Source of the DNA: Achatina immaculata
Lineage: Eukaryota; Mollusca; Gastropoda; Stylommatophora; Achatinidae
NCBI GenBank assembly: GCA_009760885.1
Contig: CM019713.1
Coordinates: forward strand, 79,798,247 to 79,862,246
DNA length: 64,000 bases
Direction: 5' to 3'
The notes under the pieces are model-generated. The model did no database searches, was not told the DNA's origin, and saw nothing but the letters and a program-made list of their open reading frames with translations. The translations under genes and the position numbers were made by a program. Positions 21,680 through 30,345 of this stretch are shown piece after piece; position 1 is the first letter of the stretch, and each line of letters opens with the position of its first letter.

Positions 21680-21788
21680 CCATATGTTTCCCCGGTAGAA
21701 ACAGATAAACATACCTCCATACGTTTCCATAAGTAGAACCAGCTAAAACTACTTTATATGTTTCCCAAACAAAAACAGTTAAGCATAC
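21680..21788 (-). repeat. Donor-containing minisatellite, 37-bp unit, at the start of intron 4
   Basis: On the minus strand the intron starts within TATGGAGGTATGCTTAACTG. A second near-copy (TATGGAGGTATGTTTATCTG) lies 74 bp downstream, with a degenerate unit between, each 37 bp. The exonic GGAG and the donor GT are thus both duplicated. Further units of the same family lie at 16430-16990. Confidence 0.75.
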
Positions 21789-22004
21789 CTCCATATACTT
21801 CTACCTCACACAGAGTAAGTATTCTGTCTGACATAAAAAGATTAGTTCCTCCTTTAATCATCAGTGAAGTGACAGGAACCCTAGAGAGCAGATTAATCTC
21901 GTACACAAAAGACGCTGTCTGGCTTGTATCTTTGAAGTAGTTGGTTTCAGTGCCATCTTCAGCAAATGTCTTCAGTGAGAATCCTCGAAGTCGTCTTTTA
22001 TACA
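21789..22004 (-). CDS. Host gene exon: second half of an FTP (F5/8C-like) domain
   Basis: Internal exon of 216 nt (72 codons), acceptor CTTTAG, donor GGAG|GTATGC, phase 1-1. It begins YKRRLRGFSLKTFAEDG and ends with RILTLCEVEVYGG. This is the classic C-terminal end of the fucolectin tachylectin-4 pentraxin-1 (FTP) domain, with its L-x-L-C-E-V-x-V-x-G signature. It joins the first-half exon at 23828-24046 to give YNKEG-V-YKRRLRGF, as expected for one folded domain. FTP domains bind sugars, often fucose, in secreted defence lectins. The start of its intron is a 37-bp minisatellite containing the donor. Confidence 0.9.
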
Positions 22005-22169
22005 CTAAAGAAAGATTAATAGTTAAGGTAAAGTGTTGTAAATTTGTTAACAGGTGTTCAAACAAACATGTCCCCACTGATGTAAAGGTGAGGGAAACAC
22101 TTTATAAATGTTATACTGTAGTTTTAAAAAAAAGGAAAAGAGTAAATCCCCAATTTTCATACCATTAAG

Positions 22170-23140
22170 GCATATTAGGGATACGGTATTAGGCTCGTAT
22201 TTCCACCACCTTCGGCACGTGAACGTGTTATGGTGTTCGGTATCACGTCTGACTGATAAAGGGAAGACGCATCAAATCAGGCAGACCTTGGGTGGCTGAG
22301 GCGGAGGATACAATAAAGTCAAAGTGCAATCTTGATGAAGTGCCTAAAGGTGATGACTGGATACGGGTACACGTCCGACTTCAGCTAACAATGATGATTA
22401 TACAGAATGGCCGTGAATTTCGAGACTTGGCACAAGTAGCAGCTGAACTTTGGGTTCAAGATCTTATTCACCATCACTGTGGATCTTCAGACACGGCATA
22501 ATAAACAGATGGCTCAGTGACTCAGAACAGCAGAAGTGGTTGGGGTTTTGTTGCCTACCGAAATGGAAGACTAGTAGCACAGGGTTCAGGAGACTTTGAA
22601 GTCACTACTTCAAGCAGGCGAATGGAAACTAAGGCTGTGTCGGCGGCACTGGAATGGTTAGTTGCTCATGATGTGGTTACTGGTGTCAGTGTGACGGTTT
22701 CACAGAGTATGCTTCGTAAGACTGAGAAGAGTTTCCTTCGAAAAGAATGGGTTCACCTATTAAGCCAGCCAACCGTGACTAGTTTAACGTGGCTTTATTA
22801 TCCAAAGCATGCGGGAGTACATGGCAGTGATGTGGTAGATAAACTTGCTGGACACGCTAAAATAAACGGCAGACTGACAATGGATGAGCGGGAGATTGCT
22901 AAGACCATACTGGATATGCTGCGTGAATAGCGATAATGGAAGAAGAATGTAGTTGTGAAAAGACTGCTGGAGCTAGGACAAATTAAAGGTGATGACAGGA
23001 AATCTGAACTGTGTGGCAGAAAACGCAACGTAAATAACCAACATTTGACAGGAACTATTAGCAAACATACTCTTGGCTGGATGCTGCAATATTTGGCGGA
23101 TATATCAGTTTATCATGAATGCTGTGAAGCCGAATCCTGA
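22170..23140 (+). mobile_element. I-clade-like LINE remnant: RNase H domain and C-terminus
   Basis: The frame at 22517-22930 (137 codons) is an RNase H domain of a LINE ORF2. The upstream TDGSV is separated by one stop. It shows SGWGFVAYRNGRLVAQGSG, METKAVSAALEWL and, near the end, the HAGVHGSDVVDKLAGHA block that carries the last catalytic residues. The usual SDSQSML motif has lost its SD and reads VSQSML, so a catalytic Asp is missing. After a stop, the frame at 22955-23140 (KRLLELGQIKGDD, then GTISKHTLGWML) is the usual tail of such ORFs. A degenerate stretch at 22292-22500 precedes the domain. The copy is dead. Confidence 0.8.
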
Positions 23141-23499
23141 ACTTTGAACTTCGAACGTCCGGCCGCATTTACTTTCACAAATTTCTCTCTGGTAATAACA
23201 TTTAAAGGCTGTGTGGTCCCACGGCCCAGGTGTGGATACTCCGGCCTATGTGTGGATCCTACGGGCCATGTGGTGTGTATGAGAAAAAAATCCCACTACT
23301 GGGAATTGAGACCTGTACCGCGGGATTACTATACCAAGCCGCTGTTATACTATAGTAAAGATATTTATAATAATTTCACTGAAATAAACAGCACAAAGAT
23401 AACGCTTTGGCTTTAGCCGCCAGAATAACAGCAGCCACCGCCACTACAACAGCAACAAAGAGGACATCGAAGAGTATAACACGTAATTGTTTTTCTCAT
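23141..23499. other. Short non-coding stretch
   Basis: No gene is seen. A small GC-richer patch at 23210-23280 contains near-repeats GTGTGGATACTCCGGCC and GTGTGGATCCTACGGGCC. Confidence 0.4.
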
Positions 23500-23606
23500 C
23501 CGGGTCCCCATTTTTCTACAACTTCGTAACTGAAACTTTTCCTGCTAGGCTTGAAACACTGACCTCCGTGTGAGAGATGAGGGCACTAACCACTACGCCA
23601 CTCAGT
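23500..23606 (-). mobile_element. tRNA-derived SINE, 5' head
   Basis: On the minus strand an A-box-like TGGCGTAGTGGTTAGTG (23600-23584) is followed by a B-box-like GGTCAGTGTTTCAAGC (23564-23549). This gives the internal RNA polymerase III promoter of a tRNA-derived SINE. The body that follows (AGTTAC, then TTGTAGAAA and CCCGG) resembles the body at 30600-30640 and 58460-58500, suggesting one family. It is not a functional tRNA gene because the 3' stem is not complementary to the start. Confidence 0.65.
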
Positions 23607-23827
23607 GAAAAAAATATAGAGAAAAAATACAGAAAGACAATTGTACTGCATTTATAAAAGTGTACATAATAAATGCAGAATAAATACAACATAACGTGTT
23701 ATAAATCAGAATGTATCCCTGTGTTCCAGTCAGTAATTGTACAACGACTCAACAATTATATGACAAGATAATACCACGGGACGACAAGAAATCCACGATA
23801 TGTTCTGGGCATATAGTCTCACACTAC

Positions 23828-24046
23828 CTCCTTCTTTGTTGTAGATGATAATTCTGAATAGAATCTGCGGTCTATTAAATTCTAGGTGCCACTCTGGCGG
23901 ATTCTTTTCCTGATCAGTAGAAGAGCACGATGAAGTGTTATCGTAATTTTTATCGGTGTTTCCATCCACTGCTCGGGACGCCTTCCCTTCATCATTTGTG
24001 AGACTGCTGGACTGACTTGCTTTTTGCTTGAGTGCCACGTTACGGC
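23828..24046 (-). CDS. Host gene exon: first half of an FTP (F5/8C-like) domain
   Basis: Internal exon of 219 nt (73 codons), acceptor TTTCAG, donor GGAG|GTAGTG, phase 1-1. It starts RNVALKQKASQSSSLTND, the hallmark N-terminus of FTP domains (NVALxKxAxQSS). It continues through ASRAVDGNTDKNYDN and has the conserved C-S-S-T block, then PEWHLEF and IIIYNKEG. Trp and the Y-N pair occupy the expected places of the beta sandwich. It joins in frame to the second-half exon at 21789-22004. Upstream it can follow either the EGF exon at 38180-38317 (CQY-G-RNVAL) or the exon at 29688-29867 (SGG-RNVAL), since all share phase 1. Confidence 0.9.
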
Positions 24047-24299
24047 CTGAAATTATAAAAAAAAATGATAAAAGAAAGTAAGACTAGTTTTGAAGTATAC
24101 TGTTCCAGAACGTAAAAAACGTAAAAATACAATGGTCACGCTATGATGATATTAACGACAAATTACAATGAAACTGATGATATTTTTAATACTTTACAAT
24201 AACCGCACACACAAAAAATGGACCATAAAGAACTGCAGTATCAGATTTCTTAGCTAACCCCTACTTTCCATCATCTCATCCCCTCACCCACATACAAGG
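24047..24299. other. Intron sequence, nothing recognised
   Basis: AT-rich intronic sequence. Only the acceptor polypyrimidine tract at 24047-24065 can be assigned. Confidence 0.4.
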
Positions 24300-25810
24300 C
24301 CTGTCCAAAAAGAAACCGGACGTTTATCATGACACAATAAGAAAACGAGGCTTACATGTGTAACAGTGACCTTGACCTTTATTCTAATAACAGCCGCATA
24401 ACGCCAAGACTATTAATCAAAAATCTACATACGGTAAAATGAACGTTCTTGTAGTGCACTTGATAATTTTTGACAACTTGCGCAATGAAGGATCTTGAAG
24501 AGCAACGCGAAGTTCTGTTTCAGATATAGTGAAGCATTATCTTTCTGTGCCTTGTGCGGCACCAAGTAAAGCAGAGTGTGCCTTGTACAGTGAGGGCACA
24601 GACTGATTAATTGTAGATGTTACAGCAACAGAAGTAACAAATACATGACACCAAAACGTTACTTCGTTAAGCGCTTAGTAGCAGTATTGAACCCAGTTAA
24701 AGAAAACTCCAGTTCACACAACAACAAAGTGAAGGTAACATGAATGACTGACAGTTACAGATATTCAGAAGTCCAAGCAATCAGTGAACAGCGCTACAGA
24801 AAAACGTTGATGTAAACATCACGCTAAGTCTGCAGTTACCAAATTTCGTCAACAAATTTAATATGAGTAACAGAACATGCGCCTTAGTCTACTCTTTACT
24901 TTGTTCGCACATAAAAAATCAGAATAATTTAATGTAGTGTTTAAAGTAATATATTTTAATCATGAAGAAAAATTAAAAATTAAAGGAAAAGTGTACTACA
25001 TGAAATTTCGTTTATTTCACACCAAAAGCACAAGCTTATTTACATGATCCGACATAAAGCATAGCTAGATTTAACTGACGTAGTGCACAGAAACTGAATA
25101 CGTGTAAAAAACATGACGTCAGAGTTAAAGCAGACAAACGATCATTTTTAACAATGGCTTCTTAGCAAACACAATATTGCTCATTCACTGTTGAAACTTA
25201 TTTTAAAAATGTAGATTCGTCTATTACTATACGAAATAAAGTTTCGTCGCCATTTTGAGTTGCTTCCCCTTGATAATTCTTCCTATCGGAGGAGAAAACA
25301 ATTTTGAGATGGGGCAAAAAACTTAAGGAAACCGTTAATTAATTTAATAACAAGTCTACTGGTCGTCCAACAACTCAGCAGACACCTGGTATCCTATTAC
25401 TGTTAATAGTGATCTTTATGTGCAGATGCTAACTGAATACTTCATTCCAGACATGGCCAATAGACATAAAAGACTAATATGGTTTCAACAAAATGGAGTA
25501 ACTGCCAACACAGCCCGTCAATCTATGGCCATGCTGTGACAAGCATTTCTCAATCGTCTTATTTCCAGATTTGGTGATATTCATTGGCCGGCAAGGCCAC
25601 CGGATTTATCGGCCGCAGACTTCTTTTTCTGAGAGTATCTCATGAACACAGTGTATGCTAGTCGATCACAGTCAGTTGCAGACCTAATCGATCGAATCCG
25701 ACTCTGCATTCAAAATATCCCTTTGAACATGTTAAATAGTGTTATGCAGGAATTTCCAAAACGCCTGGGTGAATATATCAAATATAATGGCGTAATTTTC
25801 AAAACCTAAA
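24300..25810 (+). pseudogene. Tc1/mariner-type transposase remnant, DDE domain at 25405-25806
   Basis: The plus strand at about 25405-25806 encodes the C-terminal DDE region: RLIWFQQNGVTANTARQSM, then RFGDIHWPARPPDLSAADFF and LIDRIRLCIQNIPLNMLNSV. In the intact family the first block reads DGATAHT; here the catalytic D is N. Two stops interrupt the frame (near 25540 and 25630). The last catalytic region around PPDLSAADFF retains its D. The segment from 24300, with CCTGTCCAAAAAGAAACCGG, could be the left terminal region, but no matching right terminus was recognised. The HTH half is too decayed to identify. Confidence 0.75.
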
Positions 25811-25929
25811 TATGATTGTCAGTAATAATAAAAATAACCACTTTTCTGAGTTTCATTTCACTTTTTATTTTACCAAAATATGTATAACGCTTATTTATTT
25901 TCCATTTTAAAAAACCATCTATGCTCTAT

Positions 25930-27420
25930 GCCGGACCATGAAAAAACATTCCACACAGAAGAAGCTCCTTTTGTAAGACTTCCGAGAGTGTCATCTACCA
26001 GGACAATCCCGCATTAGATTCGAGTAGTAGTCTGCCATCATGTGTGTGTCCCATCTTCCTTGCTTCCATTGTTTTTTTTTCATCTTGTTCTTCGCTTAAG
26101 CCACCAAGATTCTCTGTAAAGAGATACAAGTGACTGTGGCGAAAATGGATTTTAACACTCATGTTACAGCCAAGTCGGCTGAAATGAAGGAGCATATCCT
26201 ATACTAATTGTGTGTAGTTGTCTACCTTCTTGTTGCCAAGAAAGGTTTTCAAAACAAGAACAGGCACATGATTCAATTTAATTCACTGATCCCTTCAGTT
26301 TCTCCATGGTAAATACAAGAACGTATGCACTATGTATTCAATGCACGAACCGTCTTTATTCAAAGCCTTTACAAATTGTTTCATCAGACCTAGCTTTATA
26401 TGTAGTGTTGGCAGTATGAATCTATCTCGTGCCACCGAAGGTTCCTTGATTACATTTCGTCCTTCAGCTACCACATATTCCCTTGAAGGCCAATCTTCTT
26501 ACCCAGTTTTCATGTTTGGCTTCACTTTCTTAAAGGCATAACAAGAAAGGATACTTTGTGTAGCCTTTTTGTTGACCAAGAAGAAAAATAACCATAGTCA
26601 AGTCTACACAAATCACCCATTGATGTTCATGGGAATTTATATTGTACAAGTCTAAAGGACGGCCTTATACTCCTCTTTCATCTTGGTAGAATACCCGATT
26701 GGAATAGAACCATATTTGTTGCTGTTAATTAAAATAACACATTTCAGACTACGTTTTGAACTGTTGATGGCAAGACGTCACTCATGTGTGTTATAGTCTG
26801 GAATACCACTTTTCTTTACAAAGTTTACGATGTCATTGCAGAATACTAAATTGTTATCTTTGGTAAAGAATGGCGACAAATCCTTTTCTATTCTTCGATA
26901 ATGTGATTTTCATTCCAGACTGAAGTGCATTCTTTTCATTTATTCTGGAGGCAAACATTTCAGAAGACGTCTTGAAAAGATTTATTTCACTGATCAAATC
27001 ACTCAATTCATTCTAATCAAAACGATCACTATGTGAAGTTGTTTGGAATTTATTGACACTGATCCCACTTTCTATACTTTGTGCGATATCAGACATGGAT
27101 GACTCATCCTCTGAGAGATGTGGTAGTTCAAGGAAAGTTAGAACGGGTACACGTTCCGAGTGTGGAACAGTTTCCTGTCTGAAGGTAGATCAGGGTAAGA
27201 CAACTTGTCTTTTATTACTTGGACTGATGTCTATGATATTAGAAATACAAAAATAACAGTCATCGAAGTGGTTCTTCGGTTCCGTCCACACCATTTGTAC
27301 TCTAAATTTCAGGCAGTTTTTCGTTTCATGTGACCTCTGTAAAAGTTTTGCATACAATATGAGGAGCCCATGGCTTATCTTATTCTCCAAGCTTGACAAA
27401 GAAATGTCAGTAAATTAAAT
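25930..27420 (-). pseudogene. Broken copy of a transposon-associated protein family (cc8l18.2-like)
   Basis: On the minus strand a set of conserved blocks appears in order: FRVQMVWTEPKNHFDDCYFC (about 27299 down), FILPTLHIKLGLMKQFVKAL (near 26390), FLGNKKVDNYTQLV (near 26230) and LGCNMSVKIHFRHSHL with ENLGGLSEEQ (26170-26090). The same order is known from long uncharacterised invertebrate proteins that occur in many copies and are thought to belong to mobile DNA; the family name is from memory. Stops and frameshifts break it many times. Function is unknown, and only a mobile origin is inferred. Confidence 0.55.
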
Positions 27421-28145
27421 ACACAGATTTCATATTTAAATAAGACAGCTTGTTAAGATATCCCAAATCTGCAAAAGAGATTTGTTAAAGAGTGGATTAT
27501 AATTTTATAAATTCAATCATATCTAAGAAACTAGAGCTGATGCGGTCTATCCAATGCAGTTTTCTGAATCAGAGCTACAAATAAACCAAGGAACAGGCCT
27601 AAAAACCAATACTTGGAGAACATTTGTTGTTGTTGTTGTTGGGCTGTGTTATCTGTGCACAGCATGAGAAATCAAAAATGCAATAATACACAAACCATCC
27701 CGACGAATTTGACTTCACCACTGGAATTGATTTACATCTACATTAAAAAATGACATACTAAACTCATATAGAAAATTCATCCAAACCAAAAAACTGTACA
27801 TCGCAACATGTCTAGCATTCTCTTATGCTGTCCCTTTTAGAACAGACAGACATCTATTCATACATTCTAACGAGAATTCGCAAAAACTACAACTGTGTCC
27901 TAAAAAGGACAAACAGATAGCTATTTATACCTGTTAGCAACGCTACAAATCCAAACACGCTAAGATGACACAAACCCAAGATAAGCCACTAACACGTCTC
28001 CAGATTCTCCGTCATTTCAAATCTCAGAATTCTCATGAAGCACATATTTTGTCCTCAGCAGACGAATAGCCAGTCACAATATGAAATTTCCGAGACTAGA
28101 TGAACAAGGACATTCAACCTGTTTATGCTCCCTGCACTGTTACAA
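27421..28145. other. Stretch without a recognisable gene
   Basis: No supported coding sequence. A (GTT)n microsatellite lies at about 27622-27642. Confidence 0.4.
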
Positions 28146-28395
28146 TAAGTAAAACTTTCACTGAAACTGTTTCAAAGGCTTCAACAGGCCTGTGAAGGCA
28201 ATTGTTTGAGCCGTTCGCAATGTCATGAGTGGTATCGATGGTTCAGCTTTAGAAGAACTTCCACAGAAGATGAATCCAAATCCGGACGATCTTCCACGTT
28301 CATAGATGACGATCAGATTGCGAAAGTGACAAATGAACAAAAAGAGAACCGAGCAACAATCCGTAAGGAGCTGTTTGATTGTTAGAATTCTGACG
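28146..28395 (+). pseudogene. mariner transposase helix-turn-helix fragment
   Basis: In one plus frame starting near 28167 the sequence reads QACEGNCLSRSQCHEWYRWF, then FRRTSTEDESKSGRSSTF and IAKVTNEQKENRATIRKEL. This is the bipartite DNA-binding region of SETMAR/mariner transposases: a first HTH with SRSQCHEW, then the D-x-x-S-G-R linker. A stop follows at about 28384. Possible further decayed sequence continues to about 28730, but I could not align it. It represents a different copy from those at 12875 and 35480. Confidence 0.7.
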
Positions 28396-29687
28396 AAGCT
28401 TGAACAAACAAAACCTGCATGCTGTATGTACAATGACCTGCAACATCACTGCTTATTCGTGAATGTTTTGGTAAAGCACACGTCATCTCTTGACCCACAC
28501 CTGCTCTAATCTCAAGATTTGACTAATACAGAAGGTTATGCTCCCGAATGTGAAATCAACCATTAAAAGTCGCCGATATCAGATCATATAAGAGATTAAC
28601 AAAAAACATGCTAGGAGGTATGTATGCTATCTCAGAAATCGAGTTCCAGGAAACATTAAAAAACTTGAAAATACTTTGGGAGCGGTGAATCAACAGTGGA
28701 GGGAACTATTTCAAAGGAGACAAGTCTGACTAATTTGTGAGTAGAGCAAAAAAGAAATTGTTTTTTTTTTTTTTTTGGCAAAGTCAGGTTTCTTTCTGGA
28801 CATGCATTGTATGTTGTATTTGTAATATTGCTGTTTCTTTATGGTATTTCGAGAAATTTAGATACTTTCTTCACCATTCATAGTGTGTTTGTTCGCCCTA
28901 AATTAGGAGTATATTCTGAAGAAGCTACGTACTGCAAATCTTAATATGCATCTGATAGTGCAGCAGAAGAATTAAACACAGCATTCTTAGAGCTAAAAAG
29001 CAACAGGACAGAAACAACGACAATAACAGCTGATGCCAAGTCCACAAATGAATTAAAATCACTAATAAGATAGACTAAAGTGGATTTTTAAAGAGAAACG
29101 AAAAAGATAATATCAAATAAAGAATGCCCCTGGAAGTTAGGAATAAACATTACCGTGCTATAGAAACAAAATATATATGTAAGATTATCTATAATTAAAC
29201 AAATAGATGAGAAAAAACATGGAATAAGCAGAGAAGCAGTTATGGAGAATGACGCAACACATTCTCAGGACGGTCACAAAAACAAATAAAGAGGCGCCCA
29301 AAGAAATTTCACATCAACGGAAACTAGTTAAAAGTATAAGAGAAAAAAATGCCAACATTACTTGTATATATCACGAGAAGATAGAAATAAGAAAAAAATT
29401 TGACAAAGACTTGAAAATTCAAGCTGAAATGAAAGAAGGCTGAGAGAAAAATATTTCCGTTGACTGAACCAAGCGGCAAAACATCAGAGAAAAGAGCGTT
29501 TGTGCTGATCAGAAACATAAAGTATCAAACAAGACAGACAAGCACAACTGCACAGTAAATAATACAATAAAACAATGTACATTGCTTTTTGTGTGCTATT
29601 ATTGTAAATGAACATCCATATAACATTAATAATAACCACTACCATTACAAAAATATTATGTTTTTTAATCAAGAAATTACAAATTAC
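28396..29687. other. Stretch without a recognisable gene
   Basis: Contains a T-run at about 28760-28778 and several short open frames, none with recognisable features. It may include decayed mariner sequence to about 28730. Confidence 0.4.
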
Positions 29688-29867
29688 CTCCACTAATCAA
29701 GATAGTACAGACAACATTGGCTATAGGACCTGTGATTGTAAGTCTCTTCACTAGAATTTTGGTGTCACACGAGACATCAAGTTCTGTAGTAGACACTCTG
29801 TATGTTCTCTTGTTGTCACATTGGAACGCATCGTTCAACGTTACCTTCATCTCTTTTAGCCTTGGGA
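29688..29867 (-). CDS. Host gene exon: probable second half of a divergent FTP-like domain
   Basis: Exon of 180 nt (60 codons), acceptor ATGCAG, donor GGAG|GTAATT, phase 1-1, no stops. It reads PRLKEMKVTLNDAFQCDN, and later ends VKRLTITGPIANVVCTILISGG minus the first few residues of the family signature. Start and end correspond in layout to the better exon at 21789-22004: RRLRGFSL against PRLKEMKV, and a hydrophobic strand ending in GG at the donor. The LTLCEVEVYG motif is replaced by NVVCTILISG. Its first-half partner would have to lie between 29867 and 38180 and was not found. It could instead be a relict or alternatively used exon. Confidence 0.6.
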
Positions 29868-30044
29868 CTGCATGGGCGGTTTGTGTTTTTACATGTGCGT
29901 AATAAAGAATTAAGTTACAAACAGATTGTGAAGTTTTTTCGATTGATGGATCAAAATTTTGCTTGACTGATATTACAATTTGATGTTGTTAATATTACAA
30001 ATTATACTGTAAACATTTAACAAAAAAGTATTTCCTGTAATGCT

Positions 30045-30345
30045 ATAGAGCAGTGTTTACCAAAGTGGGAGGTAACGCCTCCCTTCACCAACCATGGGCT
30101 TTGAAATGGACCAGGGGGCGGTGAAAGACAAAAGGTCAGTAGGGGCGGTGGAAGAAAATGGCGCAGTAGAGTGGCGTTGAGGGAAAACGAAGCAGCGGGC
30201 AGGGACAGTAATGACTTCCTTCTTTGCACTTTTCAACCTGATATTCAGAAACTTGTGTCCCTACATGAAACTCATCCATCACATTAGAAGTAAGACATTA
30301 ATGCAGTATGTGAATTATAATGTGATGCCTCACATTGTTTGAAGT
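30045..30345 (+). mobile_element. Internally deleted hAT element: terminal region and C-terminal coding end
   Basis: From 30050 the sequence CAGTGTTTACCAAAGTGGGA resembles a hAT terminal inverted repeat. It is followed by AACGCCTCCCTT and a GGGGGCGGTG block. It then jumps (near 30210) to a C-terminal coding piece related to 10460-10590, including the FxLIFRNLCPYMKLIHH region. Everything between is missing, so this would be a non-autonomous deletion derivative. The right end was not defined. Confidence 0.6.

Noticed and set aside
23548..23606. Possible tRNA gene
   Set aside because: A and B boxes are present but acceptor-stem pairing is absent, and the body continues as a SINE.
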